This document shows positions 43,589 to 51,955 of a DNA stretch of 64,000 nucleotides, piece by piece. The stretch covers positions 66,952-130,951 of the forward strand of contig JBGSHJ010000062.1 in the NCBI GenBank assembly GCA_041752315.1. The letters are read 5' to 3'. The notes under the pieces were generated by a model. The model saw nothing but the letters and a program-made list of their open reading frames with translations. It was not told where the DNA came from and searched no databases. Position numbers and translations under genes: made by a program. Each line of letters begins with the position of its first letter. Position 1 is the first letter of the stretch. The stretch is from SYFY01 sp041752315 (GTDB lineage Bacteria > Pseudomonadota > Gammaproteobacteria > Pseudomonadales > Azotimanducaceae).

Positions 43589-43743
43589 GCCATCAGTCCA
43601 GTTGCAAAAGTGCGCGCATGGTAACAGCGGGACCCTGCCAAGCTCCACCAGTGAGATGCGCCGCCATGGGCGAGAAGATCAACACGTTGGAGAACTGCAG
43701 CCGGAACCACTCTTGCTGGAAAAGGCTTTTGATGGAAAGTGCT

Positions 43744-43787
43744 GCTCTTGCCGGAGAGTGCTCTTGCCGGAGAGTGCTCTTGCTTGC
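43744..43787. repeat. Tandem 16-bp repeat between tusA-like gene and dapA
   Basis: GCTCTTGCCGGAGAGT occurs twice exactly (43744-43759, 43760-43775), followed by a degenerate third copy (GCTCTTGCTTGCGGG). It lies immediately behind the TusA-like stop, in the untranslated leader of dapA. Confidence 0.85.
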
Positions 43788-43792
43788 GGGTA

Positions 43793-44020
43793 CTACGGTT
43801 TTTTCTTCAGCAGATAACTGAAAACGCCATCCTGTTCATTCGATTCCAGCAGTTCATGGCCGCTCTGCCGCGAAAACACCGCGAAATCACGCACCGACCC
43901 CGGGTCGGTGGCATAAACGCGGAGCAGGGCTGCCGGTGCCAGCGCGTTGAGTGCCTGTTTGGCCTTGAGCAGCGGCATCGGGCACATCAGCCCTTTTGTG
44001 TCGAGTACGATTTCATCCAT
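43793..44020 (-). CDS. TusA/SirA family sulfurtransferase
   Basis: 75 residues: LDTKGLMCPMPLLKAKQALNALAPAALLRVYATDPGSVRDFAVFSRQSGHELLE. The CPxP motif supplies the persulfide-carrying Cys. Members relay sulfur for tRNA 2-thiolation, molybdenum cofactor or sulfur oxidation, or selenium metabolism; the neighbourhood does not decide. The start codon lies only 8 nt after a perfect TATAAT on the minus strand with no Shine-Dalgarno, suggesting leaderless translation. Divergent from bepA. Confidence 0.92.
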   Translation of the reverse strand: MDEIVLDTKGLMCPMPLLKAKQALNALAPAALLRVYATDPGSVRDFAVFSRQSGHELLESNEQDGVFSYLLKKKP

Positions 44021-44028
44021 GGGGGCCG

Positions 44029-44034
44029 ATTATA
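44029..44034 (-). promoter_or_regulatory. -10 box of the tusA-like gene
   Basis: Minus-strand TATAAT, 8 nt before the ATG at 44020. No good -35 is seen at 16-18 bp. Transcription would start about two bases before the ATG. Confidence 0.45.
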
Positions 44035-44069
44035 ACCGGATTCAGACTGCATTCAGTTCGTTGATTCAC

Positions 44070-44075
44070 TATGAT
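44070..44075 (+). promoter_or_regulatory. Possible -10 box of the BepA-like gene
   Basis: TATGAT on the + strand ending 6 nt before the ATG at 44082; no consensus -35 in place. Weak support. Confidence 0.25.
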
Positions 44076-44081
44076 CGGATC

Positions 44082-45626
44082 ATGGTCCACTCCACCATCA
44101 GACCACAACGTCCAACCCCTGCACCCCGGCGCCTCCTGACCAGAACGGGCACGTTGCTCGCTGGCTGCCTGTTGGCCGTGGCAGTGCAGTCTGCCGGGCA
44201 GCCGCAGAACCATGCCGTCAGCCTCGAGCCGCGGGAAGAACTGCAGCTGCCGAGCCTGGGTGACGCTTCTTCCAGCACGATCTCGCCACAGCTTGAAAGA
44301 CAGATCGGCGAAGATTTTCTCAAGCAGATCCATGCGAGCCTGCCCACCTCCAGCGATACTCTGCTGAAGTACTACGTCAGTGTCCACCTGAGCCAGCTCG
44401 CGGGTTACTCGGACCTTGCCGACTCGATCCTGCGGGTCGTGGTGATCGACAACAAGGAGATCAACGCCTTTGCAGCGCCTGGCGGTGTAGTGGGCGTCAA
44501 CGCCGGCCTGTTCCTGTACGCTCACGACGTGCACGAGTATTCATCCGTCATCGCCCATGAACTGGCACACCTCTCCCAGCGCCATTTTGCTCGTGGTGTC
44601 GAAGAATCCAGGGCCCAGGCGATACCCACCATTGCCAGCCTCATCGCTGCGATTGCCATCGCAGCCATGGGTGGAGGCGATGCCGGCATGGCGGCCATTT
44701 CCGGAGTTCAGGCAGCAGCGCAGGCGCGCAGCCTGCGTTACAGCAGGACTCGGGAAACCGAGGCCGACCGCATCGGCATCAACACACTGGTTCGTGCGGG
44801 ACTCGACCCGAATGGCATGCCACGCATGTTCGAACGGATGAACCAGACATACCGATACAGCGAGCGCCCGCCGGAGTTTCTGCTCACCCACCCTCTATCC
44901 GATACCCGTGTTTCCGATACACGGCAACAGGTGCAATCCATTCCGAAACCCGCTGTGCCCGCGCCCAACAGCCGGCTCAACGAACTCGACTACGGCTTGA
45001 TGCGTGCGCGAACCCAGGTCAACTATGCAACCAGCCCGACGGCAGCGGTTGCGTTGTTCGAGAAGGCGCTGGCGGACAACCCGGACGACGTTGCATCCGA
45101 GTATGGCCTGGCGCTGGCGCTCGCCAGAACGGACAAACATGATGCTGCGCTGGCCATAACCGAATCACTGCTGAACAGCGATCCGCAGAAAATCCTCTAT
45201 ATAGGTGCCCAGGCGGAAGCCCTGATCGAGGGGAAAAAACCAGGCGAAGCGGCTCATCTCCTCAGTCATCACCTGGTGCTGAACCCGGACAACGCACCAC
45301 TTTCCATGTTGTATGCACGGGCTTTGTCTGCCGAGAAAAAATTCACCCAGGCCCAGGCAGTGCTGGAACGACAGAGCCTTGCCAATCCGCGGGATGTCGA
45401 CGTTTGGTACGACCTCGCCGAGACGGCCGGACTTTCAGGTGATGTGATCGGGGTGCATCGGGCACGAGCGGAATATTTTGCGCTGCACGGCGGATACAGC
45501 CGGGCGATCCAGCACCTTGAATATGCGCAGCGGCTGATCAGCCGCACGGAACAGCGACTGCTGGCGCAAATCAATCAGCGAATCATGGATCTGCGGGAAT
45601 CCCTGCGCGAAGCGCAACAGAGTTAG
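44082..45626 (+). CDS. bepA: BepA-like M48 family periplasmic metalloprotease with TPR domain
   Basis: 514 residues. Signal peptide (LLTRTGTLLAGCLLAVAVQSAG), then M48 peptidase: NAFAAPGGVVGVNAGLFLYAHDVHEYSSVIAHELAHLSQRHFARG with HELAH zinc motif and downstream Glu in SRTRETEADRIGINTLVRAG. A C-terminal TPR domain (~310-510) mediates contact with the BAM complex in E. coli, where BepA promotes LptD assembly or degrades stalled intermediates. Its last 20 bases, including the stop, are the first copy of a tandem repeat that continues beyond the gene. The nearby bamC fits the role. Confidence 0.93.
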   Translation: MVHSTIRPQRPTPAPRRLLTRTGTLLAGCLLAVAVQSAGQPQNHAVSLEPREELQLPSLGDASSSTISPQLERQIGEDFLKQIHASLPTSSDTLLKYYVSVHLSQLAGYSDLADSILRVVVIDNKEINAFAAPGGVVGVNAGLFLYAHDVHEYSSVIAHELAHLSQRHFARGVEESRAQAIPTIASLIAAIAIAAMGGGDAGMAAISGVQAAAQARSLRYSRTRETEADRIGINTLVRAGLDPNGMPRMFERMNQTYRYSERPPEFLLTHPLSDTRVSDTRQQVQSIPKPAVPAPNSRLNELDYGLMRARTQVNYATSPTAAVALFEKALADNPDDVASEYGLALALARTDKHDAALAITESLLNSDPQKILYIGAQAEALIEGKKPGEAAHLLSHHLVLNPDNAPLSMLYARALSAEKKFTQAQAVLERQSLANPRDVDVWYDLAETAGLSGDVIGVHRARAEYFALHGGYSRAIQHLEYAQRLISRTEQRLLAQINQRIMDLRESLREAQQS

Positions 45627-45717
45627 GCGAAGCGCAACAGAGTCAGGCGAAGCGCAGCAGAGTCAGGCGAAGCGCAACAGAGTCAGGCGAAGCGCAGCAG
45701 AGTCAGTCGAAGCGCGA
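45607..45717. repeat. 20-bp tandem repeat spanning the bepA stop codon
   Basis: Five full copies of GCGAAGCGCAACAGAGTCAG (variants A/G at position 11, T/C at 18) at 45607, 45627, 45647, 45667 and 45687, plus a partial sixth from 45707. The first copy is the 3' end of bepA and carries its TAG; the later copies have TCAG there and so lie outside the gene. Confidence 0.92.
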
Positions 45718-45780
45718 CCCGGTCGTTCCGGCACTCGGACTGACAATCAACAACACAGGCACCCGTCTCCTGTGCCGACC

Positions 45781-46851
45781 TCAGACCTTGAATTCAAGCA
45801 TCCGGGTCAGAGGCACCATGGCCTGCCTGCCGATATCCGGGTCGATGTGGATTTCGTTGGCGGACATCAGGGTCTCCGATTGCAACAGGTCCGCCAGCAC
45901 CTGCAGATGGTTCATCGCCATCCACGGACAGTGGGCGCAGCTCTTGCAGGTCGCTCCATCCCCGGCCGTTGGAGCTTCGATGAACCGCTTGCCAGGATTT
46001 TTCTGGCGGAGCTTGTGGAACATTCCCTTGTCGGTGGCCACGATGAAGGTCTGGTGAGGCAACTCCGAAGCTGCCTTCAGGATGCCGCTGGTTGATCCCA
46101 CGGCATCGGCCAGGGCGATCACGTCTTCCGGAGACTCGGGATGAACCAGTACGCCGGCATCCGGATAGACCTTCATCAGGCTTTTCAGCCCCTTGGTCTT
46201 GAACTCGTCATGCACGACGCAGGCTCCCCGCCAGAGAATCATGTCCGCGCCGGTCTTGAGCTGTATGTAGCGACCCAGATGGCGGTCAGGCGCCCACAGG
46301 ATCTTTTCGCCACGCGCATGCAGCGACGCGACAATCGGCAGTGCAACACTCGAGGTGACAACCCAGTCCGACAGCGCCTTCACCCGGGCCGAAGTATTGG
46401 CGTACACCACGACCGTGCGGTCAGGATTTTCCTTGCAGAAAGCTTCGAACTCGTCCGGCGGGCAGCCCAGATCCAGCGAGCATTCCGCCTTCAGGGTAGG
46501 CATGAAGACCCGCTTTTCAGGTGACAGGATCTTGGCCGTCTCGCCCATGAATCGCACACCGGAGACGATCAGGGTCCGGGCTGGGTGTCGTTTGCCAAAT
46601 CGGGCCATTTCGAGAGAATCGGAGACAATGCCGCCAGTCGCCTCAGCCAGGTCCTGAATATCGCCATCCACGTAATAATGGGCGATCAGCACGGCATCCC
46701 GCTCGCGCAGCTGCGTTGCGATCTGGTCCTTCAGCGAATCGCGCTCGGCGGCCGACAGCGGCATCGGACAGTGGTCGGGAATCTGTTCAACCGGTAGGGT
46801 GTGGTCTTTCAACTGCAAAATGCTGTGCTCGCATGGACCGGAGTGGGCCAC
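45781..46851 (-). CDS. nadA: Quinolinate synthase A
   Basis: 356 residues (GTG start). It makes quinolinate from iminoaspartate and DHAP using a [4Fe-4S] cluster, in NAD synthesis. Family signatures: LIAHYYVDGDIQDLAEATGGIVSDSLEMARFG, VSGVRFMGETAKILSPEKRVFMPTLKAECSLDLGCP, RGACVVHDEF, HPESPEDVIALAD-x-VGSTSGI, and CKSCAHCPWMAMN. The cluster-ligand cysteines in the ECSL, GACVVHDEF and CPWMAMN regions are present. Divergent from the ATP-grasp gene with only 38 bp between starts. Confidence 0.95.
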   Translation of the reverse strand: MAHSGPCEHSILQLKDHTLPVEQIPDHCPMPLSAAERDSLKDQIATQLRERDAVLIAHYYVDGDIQDLAEATGGIVSDSLEMARFGKRHPARTLIVSGVRFMGETAKILSPEKRVFMPTLKAECSLDLGCPPDEFEAFCKENPDRTVVVYANTSARVKALSDWVVTSSVALPIVASLHARGEKILWAPDRHLGRYIQLKTGADMILWRGACVVHDEFKTKGLKSLMKVYPDAGVLVHPESPEDVIALADAVGSTSGILKAASELPHQTFIVATDKGMFHKLRQKNPGKRFIEAPTAGDGATCKSCAHCPWMAMNHLQVLADLLQSETLMSANEIHIDPDIGRQAMVPLTRMLEFKV

Positions 46852-46889
46852 ATTCTACTCCGGTAACTTCATCCAGCGGGACCCGCTTC

Positions 46890-47768
46890 ATGGCAATGCC
46901 CCAAGTCCTGTTTCTGTCCGACCTGCCTGAGGCTTCGCCTCAAACCCCAGAGGCGAAGCCGCGTGACAACATTTACACCCTGCCGCGGGTTTTTGCCCGG
47001 GCCGGCTGGGAGGTTGCCATCGAAACTCACGCACTGCGCTGGCATCACGGCGATGTCTACGCCGGCAACAGCTGCCTGAATGATGCAGACCTGGTCTGGC
47101 CGCTGGGTCTCGGGGACCGGGGAGACTTCATCGACCGGATGCAACTTCTCGCCCACAGCGGTGTTCGAATGATCAACCCGCCGCAGGCCTATCTGCTGCT
47201 GCACGGAAAGCTCATGTGGGCTGATTTGCTGCCACCTACCCACGCTTCGAACCGGTTTGACGATCTGGCCAGCATACTCGCGCAATCCACCGGCGAGTGG
47301 ATACTCAAACCGGCGGCCGGCAGCTTTGGCCGGGAGGTCCACAGACTGCTTCCCAACGACAGGGATCTGCTGCGAACGACAATGCTCGCCAATCCTGGAG
47401 AATGGTTTGCACTGCAACAGTACATACCTGCCATTTCCGCAGGCGAACACCGCACGCTGCTGGTGGGTGGAGGGATCATTGGCAGCTATCGACGCATCCC
47501 GCGGGATGGCCTGCGGGCCAACCTGGCGACTGGCGGTCAGGCGCAGACGGGCACGCCGGGGAGTGAGGAACGCGCGATCATCGCAGAAGTGCAACGTCGG
47601 TTGCGGGAGCAAGGCGTTGGCTTTGCGGCGATTGACACAAGCGGTGGGTATCTGGTGGAAGTGAATGTCGCCAATCCGGGTGGACTCGGCACACTGAATG
47701 AAGTCTACGCAATGGACTTTGGGGACGCCGTGGTGGTCAACACCGAACGTTGGCTCAAGGACAGATGA
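46890..47768 (+). CDS. Glutathione synthetase-like ATP-grasp protein
   Basis: 292 residues from ATG 46890. The order of motifs matches GshB: VLFLSDLPEASPQTPEAKPRDNIYTLPRVFARAGWEV, NPPQAYLLLHGKLMWADLLPPTH, GEWILKPAAGSFGREVHRLLPND, FALQQYIPAISAGEHRTLLVGGGIIGSYRRIPRDGLRANLATGGQA, and GVGFAAIDTSGGYLVEVNVANPGGLGTLNEV with metal-binding Glu/Asn. It is somewhat shorter than E. coli GshB and lacks a neighbouring gshA, so the acceptor peptide could differ. Confidence 0.85.
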   Translation: MAMPQVLFLSDLPEASPQTPEAKPRDNIYTLPRVFARAGWEVAIETHALRWHHGDVYAGNSCLNDADLVWPLGLGDRGDFIDRMQLLAHSGVRMINPPQAYLLLHGKLMWADLLPPTHASNRFDDLASILAQSTGEWILKPAAGSFGREVHRLLPNDRDLLRTTMLANPGEWFALQQYIPAISAGEHRTLLVGGGIIGSYRRIPRDGLRANLATGGQAQTGTPGSEERAIIAEVQRRLREQGVGFAAIDTSGGYLVEVNVANPGGLGTLNEVYAMDFGDAVVVNTERWLKDR

Positions 47769-47790
47769 GGATCGACGAAGTTGACAGGGA

Positions 47791-48165
47791 TCAATGCAGA
47801 TTGCGATCGGCTTCACGCCGCGCCAGCATCATGGTCTTGAGGTCGTCCAGCTTATCCTGTCGTTCATCAAGCGTACGAACATGCCAGCGAATGATTTCGT
47901 TCTTGCGGGGATGGTCCAGCTGCCGCCACGTCGATAGTGCTTCCTTGAGGCGTTCAACTTCTCGCGCCAGCAGCACGATCACATCATCGAGCTTCAGCTC
48001 GAGATCATCGGGCAATGCAGATTCAAGTTCAGCCGTGGTGGTCATGTTCAGGTCTTGGTTCTCGATAGTCACCGCGCCATCTGCGCCTTCTTCAACTATA
48101 GCTCCAACGCCGTACCGTACGGAATCGCTTTGTGCTGCGTCTCGCATTCCCGAACGTTTCCCCAT
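47791..48165 (-). CDS. Small protein of unknown function with helical/coiled-coil C-terminus
   Basis: 124 residues from ATG 48165, which has AGGAAGG upstream; a longer in-frame start at 48252 is less likely. C-terminal half DDVIVLLAREVERLKEALSTWRQLDHPRKNEIIRWHVRTLDERQDKLDDLKTMMLARREADR is amphipathic helix. Not recognised. Convergent with the ATP-grasp gene. Confidence 0.6.
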   Translation of the reverse strand: MGKRSGMRDAAQSDSVRYGVGAIVEEGADGAVTIENQDLNMTTTAELESALPDDLELKLDDVIVLLAREVERLKEALSTWRQLDHPRKNEIIRWHVRTLDERQDKLDDLKTMMLARREADRNLH

Positions 48166-48325
48166 GACTTGCCTTCCTCCGGCCCACACGTAGACTGCTG
48201 GAAGGAAAAACACGTCAATGGGATCTGGTCGACGTTTCCGTGGTCTGTTCAACCCGTTGACGACGACCGATCATTCCCTTTGATTCCTGACCGATGACCC
48301 ATTCTGCGCTGACAAGGAGACACAC

Positions 48326-49528
48326 ATGACGGGGCCACTGTCCGGGTTTCGCGTCATCGATCTTTCCGCAGTGGTCTCAGGTCCGCTGACCGGCGCCCTG
48401 CTTGCCGACCAGGGTGCTGATGTGATCAAGATCGAACGTGTTGGTGCAGGCGACATACAGCGTCACGTCGGCAGCCAGCGCAACGGCTACTCGGGATTTT
48501 TCCACGTGATCAATCGTGGCAAACGAAGCCTGGCTGCGGATATCGGCACACCGGAAGGTCGACAGATTGTCCACGCACTCTCAGCCAGTGCCGACGTGAT
48601 CATCCAGAATTTTCGCCCCGGTGTCGTCGATCGCCTGGGCATCGGCTATGAGGACCTCGCCCAAACCAACCCGGGGTTGGTCTATCTGAGCATCAGCGGT
48701 TTTGGACAGACCGGGCCACGCGCGGGCGATCGTGCCTACGACCCGATCATTCAGGCGTACTCAGGCATCGGAGCGATTCAGGGACGCATTCACCGCGAGC
48801 ACCCGGATACACCGGAGCAGGTCAACATGCTGCTGCTCGACAAGCTTACCGCCTGGACAGGTTGCCAGGCCATCACCGCTGCACTGCTTGCCCGTTCAAA
48901 GTCGGGCAAGGGCCAGCACATCGAACTGTCGATGCTCGACACTGCGCTGGCGTTCATCTGGGCTGACACAGCCGCCGACATCATTCTGCAGGGAGACAAC
49001 ATCGATCAGCGGCCACCGGTGGGTGCATCAGGCACGGTACACCGCCATGCCGACGGCTGGGGGGTTACCATGACCCTCAGTCAGGACGAATTTGCCGGTA
49101 TGTGCCGCGCTTTCGGCATGGCCGATGTAGCGCAGGACCCGAGGTTTTCCAGTCTGGTTGCGCGTACCCGAAATCGGGTGGCGCTGCAGGAACTTCTCGC
49201 TGAGAGAGCGGCACCGGCAGCACTGGCGATGACGGTCGCTGGCGCTGCAGAAGCGATGCAGCGTGAAGATGTACCGTTCACCCGCTTTCGTAAGTTGACC
49301 GAACTGGCCGGCGACCCGCAGATTCAACACAACGGCAACTTGCGGACACGCACGCACGCGTCAGCGGGGCTGTTGATCGAGGCACGTCCCGCACCTCTTT
49401 TCAACGGTACTCCCCTGACTGTGACGCGAGACGCACCGACGGTCGGACAACATACCCGTGAAATTCTCGGCGAGATCAACCTCGCTGATCACTTTGATGA
49501 CTGGATCAGAAGGGGGGTGATCTCATGA
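48326..49528 (+). CDS. CaiB/BaiF family III CoA-transferase
   Basis: 400 residues. FRVIDLSAVVSGPLTGALLADQGADVIKIERVGAGD, NRGKRSLAADIGTPEGRQIV, NFRPGVVDRLGIGYEDLAQTNPGLVYLSISGFGQTGPRAGDRAYDPIIQAYSG are textbook, and the catalytic Asp is retained in HIELSMLDTALAFIW. It activates a carboxylate by CoA transfer in the cytoplasm. AAGGAG is 6 nt before the ATG. Stop overlaps the next ATG (ATGA): operon with two ACADs, so the CoA ester it makes is likely their substrate. Confidence 0.93.
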   Translation: MTGPLSGFRVIDLSAVVSGPLTGALLADQGADVIKIERVGAGDIQRHVGSQRNGYSGFFHVINRGKRSLAADIGTPEGRQIVHALSASADVIIQNFRPGVVDRLGIGYEDLAQTNPGLVYLSISGFGQTGPRAGDRAYDPIIQAYSGIGAIQGRIHREHPDTPEQVNMLLLDKLTAWTGCQAITAALLARSKSGKGQHIELSMLDTALAFIWADTAADIILQGDNIDQRPPVGASGTVHRHADGWGVTMTLSQDEFAGMCRAFGMADVAQDPRFSSLVARTRNRVALQELLAERAAPAALAMTVAGAAEAMQREDVPFTRFRKLTELAGDPQIQHNGNLRTRTHASAGLLIEARPAPLFNGTPLTVTRDAPTVGQHTREILGEINLADHFDDWIRRGVIS

Positions 49529-50625
49529 ACTTTGGATTCACGGAAGAACAGCAGATGCTGCGTGATCAGGTCAGACGTTTCATGCAGGACGACCTGCCAC
49601 TGACAAAGGTCCGCACACTCGCCAGGAGCGGCATCGTCGATCGCGAGTTGTGGCAGAAGATTGCCGATCTGGGCTGGCTCGGGCTGACCACGCCGGAAAA
49701 ATACGGTGGCCTTGGGCTGTCGTGGGTGGACCTGACGGTGGTGCTGGAAGAAGCAGGGCGCGGCCTGTGTCCGTTACCGATCGTCTCCCACGCCCTCACC
49801 ATCGAGGCCATATTGACGGTGTGCAAAAAAAAGCAGTGCGAAACCTGGCTGCCGGTGATGGCTGCCGGTGGCGCCATCTGCACGCTTGCTCTCTACGACG
49901 ATCCACACTGGTTGCATCCGGAGGGGGTCACCCTGAAGGGCAAGCCGGTCAGGAAAGGGGTGCGAATCCACGGCACCAAACCTTTTGTCGCAGACGCCAT
50001 GTCAGCGGACTACCTCATGATCGCCGTGTGGGTGGATGATCACCTCTATCTGGCCGCTGTCAGCAAGGATCAGGTAACGATCCAGCCACAGCCGCAGATG
50101 GATCTCACCAAGCCGGTCGGCAACGTCAACTTCGATGAAGTGGTCATCGATGACGACATGATGTTCCGGCTCAGCAGAAAACAACTGGCCTGGCTCACCG
50201 ATCTGGGTGCAACCGCGGTCACCGCTGAAGCGGTGGGTGCAGCTGAAGCGGTGCATGCGATGACCGTGAAGTATGCCAGTGAACGAGTGCAGTTCGAAAA
50301 TGTGATCGGCAAGTACCAGGGTGTCAAACACAGGCTGGCCGACATGTACGTGGATATCGAATCCTTCAAGTCCCTGCTTTACTACGCAGCATGGACGGTG
50401 AACAACAGCCGTCAGGAACTGCCGCGCGCCGTATCACTGGCCAAGGGTTATGCGGCTGACGCGTTTGCACAGATTGGCATCGACTGCATCGGGCTGCACG
50501 GCGCTATCGGCTTTACTGCCGAATACGATGCCCAACTGTACCTGAAACGCTCCAAATGGGTACGACCCATGTATGGTGATTCGGATTTCCACTTGCAGCG
50601 CGTGGCCATTCTGGGAGGTGTGTAA
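49525..50625 (+). CDS. Acyl-CoA dehydrogenase family protein (first of a pair)
   Basis: 366 residues. NFGFTEEQQMLRDQVRRFMQDDLPL, LGWLGLTTPEKYGGLGLSWVDLTVVLEEAGRGLCPLPI, EAVGAAEAVHAMTVKYASERVQFENVIGKYQGVKHRLADMYVDIES, GIDCIGLHGAIGFTAEYDAQLYLKRSKW. The middle domain is degenerate (ICTLALYDDPHWLHPE in place of the TEPxxGSD stretch), as in one subunit of heteromeric ACADs. Gene ends TAATG with the following ACAD. Confidence 0.9.
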   Translation: MNFGFTEEQQMLRDQVRRFMQDDLPLTKVRTLARSGIVDRELWQKIADLGWLGLTTPEKYGGLGLSWVDLTVVLEEAGRGLCPLPIVSHALTIEAILTVCKKKQCETWLPVMAAGGAICTLALYDDPHWLHPEGVTLKGKPVRKGVRIHGTKPFVADAMSADYLMIAVWVDDHLYLAAVSKDQVTIQPQPQMDLTKPVGNVNFDEVVIDDDMMFRLSRKQLAWLTDLGATAVTAEAVGAAEAVHAMTVKYASERVQFENVIGKYQGVKHRLADMYVDIESFKSLLYYAAWTVNNSRQELPRAVSLAKGYAADAFAQIGIDCIGLHGAIGFTAEYDAQLYLKRSKWVRPMYGDSDFHLQRVAILGGV

Positions 50626-51785
50626 TGGACTTTGACTACTCGACATCGGAAGAAGCTTTCCGTCAGGAAGTCCGGGCATTCATCAAGGACAATCTGCCAC
50701 CGCGCAGTGAGCGGGGTCCTGACTTTCTGAACGAGTGGCTGCGCAAGGTTCGCGCCCGCGGTTGGGTAGGTTTTTCCTGGCCGAAAGAGTTTGGTGGTGG
50801 TGGTGGCGGGCTCGTCGAACAGGCAATCCTGCGGGAAGAAATGTCCCTCGCCAAGGCACCACCACTCGGTACATCGTTCATGGGTCTTGCCTGGGTCGGC
50901 CCTGGGATCATTCAGTACGGCACGCAGGATCAGAAGCAGCGTTTCATCCCGGATATTCTCGACAGCAAGGTCACCTGGTGCACAGGCTACTCCGAACCGA
51001 ACCATGGTTCGGACCTGGCATCGATCCAGTGCAAGGCGGTACGCGATGGTGATGACTATGTTGTCAACGGGCAGAAAATCTGGACCTCCGGCGCCCCCTG
51101 GGCTCAGTGGATCATCCTCCTGGTGCGGACAGCCTCGCGCGCCGAAAGCAAGCACAAGGGGATAACCTGCCTGCTCGTGCCAATGAACAGCGCTGGACTG
51201 GTGGTGGTGCCCATCGAGAACATGGCCGGCGATCGTCACTTCGCCGAAGTTTTTTTCAAGGACGTTCGCGTCCCGGTCGCCAATCGCCTCGGGCAGGAAG
51301 GCGACGGCTGGAAGGTCACCGTGTCGGCCCTCGCCAACGAACGCTCGAGCATCGGCGAAGTGACTGCGATGTTCGACAAGCTCGATACGCTGAAAGAACT
51401 GGTGCAACACACCCGAAAAAATGGCAAACCGTCCAGAAACGATCCGGCCGTCAGGCGACGCCTGGCCACTTTCGAAATGAAAATCGCCGCGATGAAGTAC
51501 AACGGTTTGCGCTACCTGACGAAGCAGATCCGGGGCGAACCCCTGACCAGCGAAACTTCGGTCAACAAGTTGCACCGGGCGAGCCTCGAAATCGAGATGG
51601 ATGATTTTGCCGTGGCACTGACCGGGCAGGCAGGCCTGCACCTGCGTGGTTCGGACAATGCGGTGGACAAGGGCACCTGGGCAAAGTCGAGCCTGAACTG
51701 GCCCAATGTCGTGATCGGCGGTGGCACACCGAATATCCAGCGCAACATCATCGCGGAGCGGATCTTGCATCTTCCAAAGGATTGA
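50625..51785 (+). CDS. Acyl-CoA dehydrogenase (second of a pair)
   Basis: 386 residues with the full set: DYSTSEEAFRQEVRAFIKDNLPP, GWVGFSWPKEFGGGGGGLVEQAILREEMSLAKAP, WCTGYSEPNHGSDLASIQCKAVRDGDDYVVNGQKIWTSGAPWAQWIILLVRT, NMAGDRHFAEVFFKDVRVPVANRLG, and C-terminal NVVIGGGTPNIQRNIIAERILHLPK. The Trp-rich GQKIWTSGA and GGTPNIQRN match FadE-type enzymes of steroid or bile-acid side-chain degradation in other bacteria; this link is inference. A short tandem repeat begins at its stop. Confidence 0.92.
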   Translation: MDFDYSTSEEAFRQEVRAFIKDNLPPRSERGPDFLNEWLRKVRARGWVGFSWPKEFGGGGGGLVEQAILREEMSLAKAPPLGTSFMGLAWVGPGIIQYGTQDQKQRFIPDILDSKVTWCTGYSEPNHGSDLASIQCKAVRDGDDYVVNGQKIWTSGAPWAQWIILLVRTASRAESKHKGITCLLVPMNSAGLVVVPIENMAGDRHFAEVFFKDVRVPVANRLGQEGDGWKVTVSALANERSSIGEVTAMFDKLDTLKELVQHTRKNGKPSRNDPAVRRRLATFEMKIAAMKYNGLRYLTKQIRGEPLTSETSVNKLHRASLEIEMDDFAVALTGQAGLHLRGSDNAVDKGTWAKSSLNWPNVVIGGGTPNIQRNIIAERILHLPKD

Positions 51786-51831
51786 AAGAGACGAAGGACT
51801 AACAAGAGACGAAGGACTGAAAGAGACGAAG
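51784..51831. repeat. Tandem ~18-bp repeat starting at the ACAD stop codon
   Basis: Core AAGAGACGAAGGACT at 51786-51800 and 51804-51818, and truncated AAGAGACGAAG at 51821-51831; spacing 18 then 17 bp. Begins in the TGA of the acyl-CoA dehydrogenase gene. Confidence 0.85.
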
Positions 51832-51955
51832 CACCAAATCCGCCAAAATGGCTGGGTCACCAGCCATATTGCCGCGATCGTTCTTGCAGCCATCGGCCTG
51901 CACCGAATCAGGCTGTTCAGGTTCCGCGCATCCTTCAGCCGATTCGATACACCGC

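Noticed and set aside
43744..45717. The tandem arrays as CRISPR or attachment sites
   Set aside because: Units are contiguous with no spacers, and the arrays differ in sequence; no integrase is near.
50448..51893. Long minus-strand frame (481 codons) opposite the second ACAD
   Set aside because: It mirrors the codon bias of the true gene; no domain or signal is seen.
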